Origin: Phycisphaerae bacterium
Lineage (GTDB): Bacteria; Planctomycetota; Phycisphaerae; UBA1845; JAFGLZ01
DNA length: 64,000 nt
Assembly: GCA_016927755.1 (NCBI GenBank)
Contig: JAFGLZ010000241.1
Span: 62,001-126,000, forward strand
Direction of reading: 5' to 3'
The notes under the pieces are model-generated. The model was not told the DNA's origin, did no database searches, and was given only the letters and a program-made list of their open reading frames with translations. The position numbers and the translations under genes were made by a program. Shown in pieces: positions 26,301-35,498 of this stretch (its first letter is position 1; each line of letters begins with the position of its first letter).

Positions 26301-26960
26301 TCAGCGTTTGACGAACGCGCCCACGAGCGCTTCATGAGGCTGTCCGTTACGAACGGAGTGCCGGGTCGCGATCGCGCCCTCGAGTACCATGCCGGCTTCG
26401 CTCATCACGGAGACGAGCTCATCTCGGTCGAGTCGACACTTGTTCTCGCCTGGCTTGGCGGCGTAGATGAACCGCTGCCCGGCGACGCGTCGCGTGTCGG
26501 GCGGGAGCGTCTGAGTGGACCACTGGGTCACGAATACCCGCCCGGACGGACGGAGGACGCGATGCGTCTCGGTGAGTCCGGCGCGGAGCTCCGCGTCGGT
26601 ATCCGCCTGGATGTAGATGCCCACGGCCACGACCAGATCGAACGACTCGCTTGCCAGCGGCAGGACGTTGAACTCTCCGAGGATTACTTTGGGCGGGGTC
26701 TTGGCTACCGAGGAGAGTCCTGACAGACGTTGCCGAGTATGCCGGACCATGGCCGTCGAGAGGTCCATGGCGCATACGTCGCAGCCTCGGCGAACCAGGG
26801 CCTCGCTGTTTCTGCCTCCCGCGCATCCGAGATCGAGCACGCGGATCGGTCTGTCCTGATAATGCTCGGATAGCAGGGCGAGCAACTTGTCGTCGGGCTC
26901 CAGATCGGCGAACCACTTGACCGTATCGGCATCTTCCCAGAATGGCGGATCGTTCGGCAT
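26301..26960 (-). CDS. Class I SAM-dependent methyltransferase
   Basis: 219 residues from the ATG at 26960; the track start at 27014 is a TTG. Motif I is VLDLGCAGGRNSEAL, motif II the acidic CAMDLS turn, and motif post-I/III NVLPLASESFDLVVAVG. These define the Rossmann fold of UbiE/MenG-type small-molecule or lipid methyltransferases. The later VFVTQWS strand and the LVGAFVKR end complete the sheet. The substrate is unknown. It is divergent from the large hydrolase gene, with about 130 bases between starts. Confidence 0.82.
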   Translation of the reverse strand: MPNDPPFWEDADTVKWFADLEPDDKLLALLSEHYQDRPIRVLDLGCAGGRNSEALVRRGCDVCAMDLSTAMVRHTRQRLSGLSSVAKTPPKVILGEFNVLPLASESFDLVVAVGIYIQADTDAELRAGLTETHRVLRPSGRVFVTQWSTQTLPPDTRRVAGQRFIYAAKPGENKCRLDRDELVSVMSEAGMVLEGAIATRHSVRNGQPHEALVGAFVKR

Positions 26961-27090
26961 GGCATCCACGACGGTAGCATGGGCCGGCTCGGTTTCAAGT
27001 GGTTGCGTCTCCAAGGGTGACGGCGGCGTTGTCGGCTTCGTGTTGGCCGACTATGCTGCAGGCCCTTTCATGTCACGGAGGTCCGAGGCC

Positions 27091-30000
27091 ATGACGGCAG
27101 CGATGGCGTATCTGGCGCTGATGTGCGGCGCGACGGATGGCGGGATTATCGACGTCCAATGCGCGCCGACCGGCGTCTTTGACGTCAAGGTAGACGGGCG
27201 GACGGTGATGCGGGGCGAGTTGAGCTGCCACGGGCCGCAGTGGCAGGGCGTGGACCAGACCGAGGCGAGGGACCTCACGGGTCCGGAGGCGGGGCGGGTC
27301 AGCGGCGCGATGGCCATGCCCCCCGGCAACAAAGGTTTGTGGCGGTTCGACGAGACGGTGCGACAGGTCGAGGGCGGCAATCAGATCGACTACGCCGTGA
27401 CGTTCGAGCAGGACAACGAGATCAAGCTACAGGCCCTGACGCTGCGTCTGCCGGAGGAGGTCTTCGCGGGGCGGTCGGTCACGTTCTTCCCGGCCGAGTC
27501 GCGGATCGAGCTGCCGCGCGCCAAGAGCGGCTTGCGCTCGGAGCATTTCGGCTGGGCGGCGGCTGTCGAGCTTGATTCGCATCGCGTGCTCCTGATCCGA
27601 ACCGATCAGGCCACGCTGCTGAGCCTCATGGACTACCGGCAGTGGAACGGCAAGGGCTTCGGCCTCAACATCAGGATGGTCGGCGAGGGCAAGGTTCCAG
27701 CCGGGGCGTCGACGCGGCGGAGGATCACGCTCTCTGTCGTCTCGCCGTCGGAGGCCAAGCGAGTGTCCGCCCGGTGGTGGCCCGACTTCGACCGGACTCA
27801 GCCGAGCCTGCTGTTGGACGCCAACGGTCGCGTGTGGATGCGCGATCGGCAGCGGGACTACGTCACGGGCGTCATCGAGCCGCAAGGGATCCATTGGGCC
27901 TACAGCTCGCAGGACGAGATGGTCGGCTGGAGCGATGACTGGGAGGGCGGTCAGACGATCACGGGTACGATTCCGGTTCGTGGTCCCGGGGGGACGTCGT
28001 TGTGGTTTCGCCAGACGGCGCGAGCGAGAGAGGATGGGGTGGATCTGGCGTATGCGTTTCGATTTCCGCGAGACTGTCGGCTCAACACGTATCAGGTGAC
28101 GTGGGCGCTTCGCACGGAGGCATTCCTGGGGCGGCAGATCATCCTGACCGAGCCGCTGCCGGTGACGACAAGCGCTTCGCGTCCCACATCGTCGCCCCGT
28201 GTTGCGACGTCTCAGCGAGCGCTCGTGATCGGGCTCGACCCGCCGGAGAAGCCCGACGTCGGGACGTTCACCGTGAGTCGGGTCACGGTGGCGCCGGGGC
28301 ATCCGCTCGGCTTCGTCCTCGAGTTGGATCGTCCGACCAAGCTGTTCGTCGAGGACCGGCGCGCGGAGGACGGCCAGGAATACATGCTGAAGATCCACTC
28401 TGTGAGGGACAAGGAAGGCACGGAGGTGAGGGCGGGTGCGTCTTGGGAGGTGGGGGTCCGCGTTCGGCCGAACCGGAGGCATCAGATCGTCCTGGATGAC
28501 GCGGCGTTCGCCCACCGGACGGACACGTCGGATTGGATTCCGTTCACGCTGCCGTGGGACACGACGGCGGTGGACCTGTCGTTCCTGAACGCCGGGCCAG
28601 CGGGTCGACACGGGTTCCTACAGGTTCGGGACGATCGGTTCGTCTTCGCCGACGGGACGCCGGGGCGTTTCTGGGGCACGTGCTTCACGGCCGAGCAGAA
28701 CCTTCCGCCGCACCGAGACGCCGAGGTGACGGCACGCCGGCTTGCGAGATACGGCGCGAACATGGTGCGGATTCATCAGGCCGACGCGGGATACGCCGGC
28801 GACAACCTGTTTCGCAAAGGGCGCAAACACAATCGCACGCGCTCGCTCGATCCGAAGATGATGGACCGGCTGGACTACTTGATCGCGCAGCTCGAGGCGA
28901 ATGGGATCTACGTGTACTTCGACTTGCTGAGCACGCGGACGTTCGACGCGTCAGACGGCGTGGCCTCGGCGGAGAAGCTGGACCTCGGGGGCAAGCCGTA
29001 CACGAACTTCGACGAGCACTTGATCGCGCTCCAGGAGGAGTTCGCCCGCCAGTTCCTGACGCACGTGAATCCCTACACCAAGCTGGCCTACAAGGACGAC
29101 CCGGGCGTGGCGATGGTCGCCCTGGTCAACGAGAACGACGTCTTCAGCAGGGAGATCAAGATCGAGCCCTACCGCACCGCGTTCGAGGATCGCTACCGTG
29201 CGTGGGCGGGACTGCGGGAGGTCGACCTTCCGGACGGGACGGTCGATCTGCGTCACATGACGCCCCGGCTCATGGAGTACCTCATTGAGGTCCAGCGGTC
29301 GTACAACGAGCGGATGATGCGTTTCCTGCGGTCCTTGGGCGTGCGCGTTCCGATCACGGGATCGAACTGGACGGCAAACGCGGGTCTGGTTCGCGCGCTG
29401 GGGCCGGTCGACTTCACGGACAGCCACGCCTACTGGGATCACTGCTGGGACAACTACACGCGGATCCGCAACCGCGTGATGGTGCTCAGTCGACGGACGA
29501 TCTTCGGGCAGCTCGCCTTTCAGCGCGTATGCGACAAGCCGTTCTTTTGCAGCGAGTGGGGCCAGCCGTGGCCGAACGAGTTTCGCTCGGAGATGCCGCT
29601 GTCCGTGGCGTCGGTCACGGGGCTGCAGGGCTGGGACGGGGCGTTGATCTACACGTACGCGCATTACTCGGACCCGAACGTTGACTGCCTGTCCGGCCCG
29701 TTCGACACACTGAACGATCCCACGCTATTCGGGTTGTTCTATCACGCCGCGCTGATCGTCCGGCGAGCGGACGTGTCGGTTGCGAAGGGGCGGCTGGCCG
29801 TGCGGATTCCGGAGAAGGAGATCTTCGCGGAGAAGCCCGCCTGGCCGGGTAAATGCCCTGCCTATGACGTGGCCGCTGAGCGGAGCGTCGTGGCCACGGC
29901 GGCCGACGGCGAGGTCCCGAGCGGGTGGCGCACGATTCCGTGCAGGAAGTCGCTGCTCGGTCCGACGGAACATGTGATCGTCAGCGATACCGGTGAGTAC

Positions 30001-30468
30001 CGGCGGGACTGGGAGACGGGCGTTGCGCGTCTGGACACGCCTCGGACGCAGGCTGCCTGGGGGTTCCTCGGTCGAGTGAAAGGGCCGATCGTGCTGGGCG
30101 ACGTCGAGCTGCGGGTGACGTCGCCGTTCGCGGCGGTGGCGGTCAGCTCGCTCGCGGACTCGCCGATCGCCACGAGCGATCGCCTGCTCGTTACGGCGGT
30201 GGCCCGCGCCGAGAACACGGGCATGGTGTACGACCTGTTCCACACGCGGCGGATCGCGGCGGGGCACGGGCCGATACTCATCGAGCCGGTGCGGGGGCGG
30301 GTGTCGATACGCACGTCTCGGAATGACCTTCGTGTGCGAGGCCTGGATCCGCGGGGCCGCGAGACGATTGAGCTGCCGGTTCGGAGAGAGGGAGATCGTG
30401 TGTCGTTCGAGATCGGTCCGGGGGCAAGGACGATGTACTACGAGATCAGAGCGGGTGGTTTACGTTGA
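27091..30468 (+). CDS. Large glycoside hydrolase-like protein, clan GH-A type barrel
   Basis: I start at the ATG at 27091 (GGAGG 9 bases upstream), giving 1125 residues; the track ORF begins inside the methyltransferase. Residues 1-500 are beta-rich, with repeated strand patterns (WSDDWEGGQTITG). A TIM-barrel catalytic region follows at about residues 530-880: NMVRIHQAD, IYVYFDLLS, a candidate acid/base Glu in ALVNENDVF and a candidate nucleophile Glu in FFCSEWGQP. The two Glu on beta4 and beta7 are the retaining clan GH-A layout. A C-terminal beta domain follows. It lacks a clear signal peptide. Confidence 0.72.
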   Translation: MTAAMAYLALMCGATDGGIIDVQCAPTGVFDVKVDGRTVMRGELSCHGPQWQGVDQTEARDLTGPEAGRVSGAMAMPPGNKGLWRFDETVRQVEGGNQIDYAVTFEQDNEIKLQALTLRLPEEVFAGRSVTFFPAESRIELPRAKSGLRSEHFGWAAAVELDSHRVLLIRTDQATLLSLMDYRQWNGKGFGLNIRMVGEGKVPAGASTRRRITLSVVSPSEAKRVSARWWPDFDRTQPSLLLDANGRVWMRDRQRDYVTGVIEPQGIHWAYSSQDEMVGWSDDWEGGQTITGTIPVRGPGGTSLWFRQTARAREDGVDLAYAFRFPRDCRLNTYQVTWALRTEAFLGRQIILTEPLPVTTSASRPTSSPRVATSQRALVIGLDPPEKPDVGTFTVSRVTVAPGHPLGFVLELDRPTKLFVEDRRAEDGQEYMLKIHSVRDKEGTEVRAGASWEVGVRVRPNRRHQIVLDDAAFAHRTDTSDWIPFTLPWDTTAVDLSFLNAGPAGRHGFLQVRDDRFVFADGTPGRFWGTCFTAEQNLPPHRDAEVTARRLARYGANMVRIHQADAGYAGDNLFRKGRKHNRTRSLDPKMMDRLDYLIAQLEANGIYVYFDLLSTRTFDASDGVASAEKLDLGGKPYTNFDEHLIALQEEFARQFLTHVNPYTKLAYKDDPGVAMVALVNENDVFSREIKIEPYRTAFEDRYRAWAGLREVDLPDGTVDLRHMTPRLMEYLIEVQRSYNERMMRFLRSLGVRVPITGSNWTANAGLVRALGPVDFTDSHAYWDHCWDNYTRIRNRVMVLSRRTIFGQLAFQRVCDKPFFCSEWGQPWPNEFRSEMPLSVASVTGLQGWDGALIYTYAHYSDPNVDCLSGPFDTLNDPTLFGLFYHAALIVRRADVSVAKGRLAVRIPEKEIFAEKPAWPGKCPAYDVAAERSVVATAADGEVPSGWRTIPCRKSLLGPTEHVIVSDTGEYRRDWETGVARLDTPRTQAAWGFLGRVKGPIVLGDVELRVTSPFAAVAVSSLADSPIATSDRLLVTAVARAENTGMVYDLFHTRRIAAGHGPILIEPVRGRVSIRTSRNDLRVRGLDPRGRETIELPVRREGDRVSFEIGPGARTMYYEIRAGGLR

Positions 30469-30747
30469 TCGCCAGTCGGCTCCTGCCAGGAGGCCGGCGA
30501 CAGAGAGGTCCTCGTCGACGTCGGGCCAGTGGAGGCTGATGCCGCCCCCGCTGATCTCGTACCGCGCTCGCTGCTCCGAGGTAGCGCTTCGTAGCAGGGG
30601 AAACCAGACTACCGGCACGCAGATGACTCGCCCGTCCGTAAGCGTGACTCGCACCATTTCGTCCGCGAAATCAACGGACTTGGCCAAGGCCGTGGTGGGA
30701 ACGTAAGCTCGCTGGGATTCTGGGTTGTCACCAGCTTCAGCTCTCAT
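30460..30747 (-). CDS. DUF2442 domain protein
   Basis: 95 residues with the DUF2442 pattern: VDFADEMVRVTLTDGR, PVVWFPLL, then EISGGGISLHWPDVDEDLSV and a Leu-rich end. These small proteins often sit beside DUF4160 partners; none is present here. AGGAG lies 8 bases before the ATG. Its stop overlaps the end of the convergent hydrolase gene by 9 bases, and it lies 57 bases downstream of the first radical SAM gene on the same strand, so it may be carried on that transcript. Confidence 0.8.
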   Translation of the reverse strand: MRAEAGDNPESQRAYVPTTALAKSVDFADEMVRVTLTDGRVICVPVVWFPLLRSATSEQRARYEISGGGISLHWPDVDEDLSVAGLLAGADWRST

Positions 30748-30804
30748 ACCGGTCTCCTGCTCGCTGCGATAGGATGGCTGACTACGGCCCCCGTCTTGTC
30801 ACCT

Positions 30805-32226
30805 CTACCCCGTGCTCCGGAGCGCCAGTCGCTTGAGCAGCAGCATGAGCAGGGCCCAGAGGTTGTCCTTGTCGGGCAGGTCGCGGACGACGCGGTAGGC
30901 GCGGCGGGGGCTGAGGAAGAAGCGGCGGACGGTTCGCTTGCGGATTCGGTTCAGCTCGGCGTCGGGCACGTCGGTGAGGTTGACGAACTCCTTGCTGAAG
31001 TAGTTCCGCTCGAATTGGCTGAGCACGGGCTTGCCGATCTCCTTGGCCCAATCGGCCAAGCCCGTTCCCTCGAACGGATTGACGACGAAGATGTTCGCCG
31101 TGTGCAGGTCGGAGTGGATGGCGAAATCGCTCGTGGCCAGCAGCTCGGCTCGGGTCTCCGTGGGGAAGCCCAGCATGAAGAAGCCGTGGCAGAAGATGCC
31201 GTGCTTGAGGGCCAGCGAGATGTTGTGGCGGATCCTCTCGAGGTTGATGTTCTTCTGGAGCTTGCGCTGCAGCCTGGGCGAGGCGGTCTCGACGGCGAAG
31301 GCCATGAAGACGACGCCGGCTCGCTTGGCCTTGACGAAGAACTCCTCGTCGAGGTGATCGCCCCGCACGCCGTTGGGGAACGTCAGGCGAAGCTTCATGC
31401 CGGACTCGACGATCATGTCGAAGATCCGCTTGGCTCGAGGCAGGTCGAGGTTGAAGATGTCGTCGATGATCTCGAAGTGGCGGATGCCGTACGTGTCGTG
31501 CAGCGCTCGGATTTCGGCCAGGACGTTCTCCGGGCTCCGCGTGCGGAAGCCCTTGCCGAAGACCTGATGGCAGTAGAGGCACTTGTAGGGGCACGATCGC
31601 GTGGTGAAGATCACCATGTAGTCGTTCGTGCCGCAGCGCGACATTCGGATGAACTTCTTGTAGACCGGCAGCGGGATGAGGTCCCAGGCGGGGAAGGGGA
31701 TGCTGTCGAGGTCGTCGATGTAGCGCGTGCGCGGGTTGATGCGAACCGCTCCATTCTCGCGGAAGGCCAGTCCGTCGATGCCGGCCACGTCGGGACGTCC
31801 GTTTGTGCCGGCTTCGCGCAGCACGCGAACCAGATCGTCGAACGTCAGTTCGCCCTCACCCGTTACGGCGTAGTCGATGTCGGCGTTCTCCATGACCCGC
31901 TGCGTGTAGGCCGAGGGATGCGGGCCGCCGACGACCACGGGCAGGTCGGCGCGGACGCTCTTGGCGATGCTCGCCACCCGGTCCATGCCGCTTGATTCGT
32001 AGGTCAGCGCGCTGATGCCGACGACGTGCGGGTCATAGGCGCGGATCGCCTCGGCCAGCCGACCGTAGGGCAACTGCTCGGCCGTCATATCCATGATGCG
32101 GACGTCGACGTCGCTCTGTCTGCGCACAAATGCTGCGAGGTACATGCACCCGAGCGGCGGCATCAGCGTCGGCTGCTCTTCGTTGCGCCGCGGCTTGATC
32201 AGCAGGATTCGATACGGTTCCGCCAT
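30805..32226 (-). CDS. B12-binding-domain radical SAM protein, paralogue 1
   Basis: 473 residues from the ATG at 32226; the track start extends into the upstream gene. The N-terminal B12-binding-like domain (ILLIKPRR, PPLGCMYLA, VVVGGPHPSAY, TGEGE) lacks the DxHxxG base-off His (MDMTAEQ there). The radical SAM core binds a 4Fe-4S cluster through CPYKCLYC. A conserved region EIIDDIFNLDLPRAKRIFD and FMLGFPTETR follow, as in BchE/COG1032 class B enzymes. The C-terminus is Arg-rich (FFLSPRRAYRVVRD). It is the third gene of a tandem array, 32 bases after paralogue 2. Confidence 0.88.
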   Translation of the reverse strand: MAEPYRILLIKPRRNEEQPTLMPPLGCMYLAAFVRRQSDVDVRIMDMTAEQLPYGRLAEAIRAYDPHVVGISALTYESSGMDRVASIAKSVRADLPVVVGGPHPSAYTQRVMENADIDYAVTGEGELTFDDLVRVLREAGTNGRPDVAGIDGLAFRENGAVRINPRTRYIDDLDSIPFPAWDLIPLPVYKKFIRMSRCGTNDYMVIFTTRSCPYKCLYCHQVFGKGFRTRSPENVLAEIRALHDTYGIRHFEIIDDIFNLDLPRAKRIFDMIVESGMKLRLTFPNGVRGDHLDEEFFVKAKRAGVVFMAFAVETASPRLQRKLQKNINLERIRHNISLALKHGIFCHGFFMLGFPTETRAELLATSDFAIHSDLHTANIFVVNPFEGTGLADWAKEIGKPVLSQFERNYFSKEFVNLTDVPDAELNRIRKRTVRRFFLSPRRAYRVVRDLPDKDNLWALLMLLLKRLALRSTG

Positions 32227-32258
32227 TGCACCCATCCGGGTCGGATGTCTTACAGAGC

Positions 32259-33659
32259 CTACACCTTGAGTAGCAGCCGTTTGACCAGGATCGTCACGAG
32301 ATACGGCAACTGCGACTTGCACGGATAGTCTCTAACGATGGACCAGACACGAGACGGCTTCAGCCAGAAACGGATCAGCCCATTCCGCCGGATGCGGTCC
32401 AGCTCCTTGTCGGGCAGGTCGGTCAGGTTCGTGAACCCCTCGCTGAGGTAGTTGTTGTCGAACCGGCTGAAGACCGGCTTGCCCATCGACTCGGCGAGCT
32501 CGGCCATCTCGGTTCCCTCGTACGCGTTGACGATGAACAGGTGGGCCGCGTGGAGCTTCGATCGCACGGCGAAGTCCACCGTCGCCTGGATCTCCTCGCG
32601 GGTCTCGCTGGGGAAGCCCAGCATGAAGAAGCCGAGGCAGAAGATGCCGTGTTTGCGCGCCAGGACGATGTTCCTCTCGATCCGCTCGAGATTGATGTTC
32701 TTTCGGAGCATTTTCTGGAGCCGCGGCGTGGCCGTCTCCACCGCGAAGGCCATGAACACCACGCCTGCCCGTCGGGCCTTGACGAAGAACTCCTCGTCCA
32801 GCCGGTCACCCCGCACGCCGTTGGGGAACGTGAGCCGCAGCTTCATCCCGGAATCGGCGATCATGTCGAAGATCTGCTTGGCCCTCGGCAGGTCGAGGTT
32901 GAAGATGTCGTCGATGATCTCGAACTCGCGAACGCCGTACTGGTCGTGCAGCGAGCGGATCTCGGCCAGGACGTTCTCCGGAGAGCGTTTTCGCAGCCCC
33001 TTGCCGAACATCTTGTGGCAGTAAAGGCACTTGTAGGGGCACGCGCGGGTCGTGAACAGCACCATGTAGTCGCCCACGCCGCTGCGGCTCATCCGATCGA
33101 ATCGCTTGTACGCGGGAATGTCGATCAGGTCCCAGGCCGGGAAGGGCAGGGCGTCCAGGTCCTCGATGTAGCGTTGTCGCGGATTGATGCGGACGTTGCC
33201 GCCGTCTCGCCAGGCCAGCCCATCGATCTTCTCGACGGGGCCGCCGTTTCGCAGAGCGGCGCTGAGTTCGTCGGCGGTGACCTCGCCCTCGCCGATCACG
33301 GCGTAGTCGATATGGGTATCCTCCATGACCTGGGTGACGTACGCGGATGGGTGCGGGCCGCCCACGACCACCGGAAGGTCGGGGTGACGTTCCTTGATGA
33401 TGGCGGCGAGTTTGTGCATCCCGTCGGATTCGAACGTCAAGGCGCTGATGCCGACCCAGTCGGGCCGGAAGTCGCGAATCCGGTCGGGGACTTCTTCATA
33501 CCGAATCTTGGCGGGGGCCATGTCGATGATGCGGACGTCGACGTCGCCGCGCCGGCGCAGATATCCCGCCAGGTATGTCATGCCCAGCGGGGGCATGAGG
33601 GACATCGTGTCGTTGTTTCGATAGGGCCTGACGAGCAGGACCTTCTGCGACGCACTCAT
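32259..33659 (-). CDS. B12-binding-domain radical SAM protein, paralogue 2
   Basis: 466 residues with the same layout as paralogue 1 and the most similar to it. It has LLVRPYR, PPLGMTYLAGYL, VVVGGPHPSAY and IGEGE in the B12-like domain, CPYKCLYC in the radical SAM core, and FMLGFPSETR beyond it. Again the base-off His is absent (IIDMAPAK). The conserved Pro-Asn-Gly-Val-Arg segment (TFPNGVRGD) is shared by all three copies. The C-terminus FWLKPSRVWSIVRDYP is common to paralogues 2 and 3 and may be an amphipathic membrane-facing helix. It lies 32 bases upstream of paralogue 1. Confidence 0.88.
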   Translation of the reverse strand: MSASQKVLLVRPYRNNDTMSLMPPLGMTYLAGYLRRRGDVDVRIIDMAPAKIRYEEVPDRIRDFRPDWVGISALTFESDGMHKLAAIIKERHPDLPVVVGGPHPSAYVTQVMEDTHIDYAVIGEGEVTADELSAALRNGGPVEKIDGLAWRDGGNVRINPRQRYIEDLDALPFPAWDLIDIPAYKRFDRMSRSGVGDYMVLFTTRACPYKCLYCHKMFGKGLRKRSPENVLAEIRSLHDQYGVREFEIIDDIFNLDLPRAKQIFDMIADSGMKLRLTFPNGVRGDRLDEEFFVKARRAGVVFMAFAVETATPRLQKMLRKNINLERIERNIVLARKHGIFCLGFFMLGFPSETREEIQATVDFAVRSKLHAAHLFIVNAYEGTEMAELAESMGKPVFSRFDNNYLSEGFTNLTDLPDKELDRIRRNGLIRFWLKPSRVWSIVRDYPCKSQLPYLVTILVKRLLLKV

Positions 33660-33771
33660 GGGTCAACCCAGCTCACCTGTTGGATGGTTCCACGCTTGCC
33701 GTCCTTCACGGGCTAAGGCGCCGGCTCGCGGGAGGGCAGGCGACGATCGTGACGTTGCTGACTCCAGGACG

Positions 33772-35175
33772 CTATCCTCTCTGCATCAATCGCTTCACGA
33801 GAATCGAGAGCAGCACCGGGAACCGGTCTCGATCGGGGTAGTCTCTGAGAATGGCCCAGATGCGCGACGGCTTCAGCCAGAACCGCCGGATGCCACGGCT
33901 GCGGATCGCGGCCAGCTCCTTGTCACTTAGATCCGTGAGATTGTTGAAGCCGTGACTCATGTAGGTGTCCTCGAAGTCCGAGTGCACGCGCTTGCCGAGA
34001 TTCCTGGCGAGCGTGGCCAGCGCGGTTCCTTCATAGGCGTTGACGACGAACAGGTGCGCGGCGTGCAGGTCGGAGTCGACCGCGAAGTCCACGGTCCTCT
34101 GCAACTCCTCACGGGTTTCCGTAGGGAAACCGAGCATGAAGAAGCCCTGGCACAAGATCCCCGCCTTGCGGGCGAGCGAGATGTTCTTCTTGATCTTGTC
34201 GAGCTTGACGTTCTTCTTGAGCATCTTCTGGAGGCGCGGCGTGGCCGTCTCGACCGCGAACGCCATGAAGATGCATCCGGCCTGTCGCAGCTTCGTGATG
34301 AACTCCTCGTCCATGTGGTCGCCGCGGATGCCGTTGGGAAACGTGAATCGGATCTTCATCCCGGATTCTATGATCAAATCGCAGATTCGCTTGGCCCGTT
34401 CGAGGTCGCAGTTGAAGATGTCGTCGATGATCTCGAATTCTCGGATTCCGTAGTCGTCGTAGAGCTTTCGGATCTCCTCGAGAACGTTTTCCGGTGATCG
34501 CTTGCGGAACTTCTTGCCGAACAGACCGTGACAGTAGATGCACTTGAACGGGCAGGCCCGGGACGTGAAGAGCGCCATGAAGTCGCCGCGCCCGGTGTTG
34601 GACATCCGGACGAAGTTCTTGTATTTGCGGATCGGGATGAGGTCCCAGGCCGGGAAGGGCATGGCGTCCAGATCCTCGATAAACCGTGTCTGCGGATTGG
34701 CCTGGGTCCGCCCGTTCGTTCGGTAGACGAGCCGGTCAATGTCCTGGACCGGCTCGCCGTTGCGAATGGCGGTCACCAGTTCGTCAAACGCCAACTCGCC
34801 CTCCCCGATAATCAGGTAGTCGAAATTCGCGTCCCCCATGACCTTCTCGGGGTATGCGGAAGGGTGGGGGCCGCCGCCGACGACGACCGTGTCGGGGCCC
34901 AACCGCTTGGCGATCGCCGCGGTTCGGTGGAACCCTCGAGACTCCACCGTCAGGGCCGTCACTCCGACCATGTCAGGTTTGAAGGCCCGTATCTGGTCGG
35001 TCAGGCGGGCGTAGCTCATGTTCTTCGGCGTCATGTCGATGATGCGGAGTTCGATGCCGGGTTGTTGCTGCCTGAGATAGTTGGCGAGATACATAATCCC
35101 CAATGGGGGCTCTACCGCGTAGGGCACGATGTTCTGCCGTGGTTTGATCAATAGGATGCGGTAAGTCTTCGACAT
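33772..35175 (-). CDS. B12-binding-domain radical SAM protein, paralogue 3
   Basis: 467 residues from the ATG at 35175, which has GGAGCG 7-9 bases upstream; the listed start is a GTG five codons earlier. It carries ILLIKPRQN, PPLGIMYLANYL, VGGGPHPSAYPEK, the cluster motif CPFKCIYC and FMLGFPTETR. It is the most diverged of the three (CDLERAKRICD instead of NLDLPRAK). It is the first gene of the array and has its own promoter about 190 bases upstream. The enzyme class couples SAM cleavage to cobalamin- or B12-fold-linked methylation or cyclisation; the substrate is unknown. Confidence 0.88.
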   Translation of the reverse strand: MSKTYRILLIKPRQNIVPYAVEPPLGIMYLANYLRQQQPGIELRIIDMTPKNMSYARLTDQIRAFKPDMVGVTALTVESRGFHRTAAIAKRLGPDTVVVGGGPHPSAYPEKVMGDANFDYLIIGEGELAFDELVTAIRNGEPVQDIDRLVYRTNGRTQANPQTRFIEDLDAMPFPAWDLIPIRKYKNFVRMSNTGRGDFMALFTSRACPFKCIYCHGLFGKKFRKRSPENVLEEIRKLYDDYGIREFEIIDDIFNCDLERAKRICDLIIESGMKIRFTFPNGIRGDHMDEEFITKLRQAGCIFMAFAVETATPRLQKMLKKNVKLDKIKKNISLARKAGILCQGFFMLGFPTETREELQRTVDFAVDSDLHAAHLFVVNAYEGTALATLARNLGKRVHSDFEDTYMSHGFNNLTDLSDKELAAIRSRGIRRFWLKPSRIWAILRDYPDRDRFPVLLSILVKRLMQRG

Positions 35176-35498
35176 CAAGACGCGCTCCACAACATATTGC
35201 TTAACAAACCGATGCGAGGCTGGGTACAGGTTGCCTCATCCGAGGATGATTGAGGGGGATACACCCTTGTGCTGAGGACCCGCCCGCCCGGATTGTGTCT
35301 TCGTTGGCAGCCCCTCCGAAGTGTACGGCCGCGATCGTGCAAGGCCTGTGCGGCGTCAAAGTTCTCATTATATCCCGTTCATCGGCTTGGCGGCAACTCC
35401 AGGTTGACATTCTCAGCCTGTCAGCGATGGCATTTCCTGCGACGTAGCCACGGACATTAGACCTTATCCATGTCGTGTAATCCCTCCTCAGGGCCGGC
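35176..35498. other. Leader and promoter region of the radical SAM array
   Basis: About 320 bases between two minus-strand radical SAM genes. It contains a good promoter (35367-35396) and then a leader of about 185 bases to the ATG at 35175, with a short CCTC-GGAT-GAGG hairpin. I looked for a cobalamin or SAM riboswitch and did not find the conserved boxes. Confidence 0.45.
35367..35396 (-). promoter_or_regulatory. Sigma70-type promoter of the radical SAM array
   Basis: On the minus strand: TTGCCG, 18 bases, perfect TATAAT. It would start transcription near 35360 toward paralogue 3. It is AT-rich against the GC-rich background, which adds support. Confidence 0.65.

Noticed and set aside
35176-35360. 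Cobalamin or SAM riboswitch before the radical SAM array
   Set aside because: I expected one for B12-type enzymes, but no conserved B12-box or SAM riboswitch core could be found in the 185-base leader.
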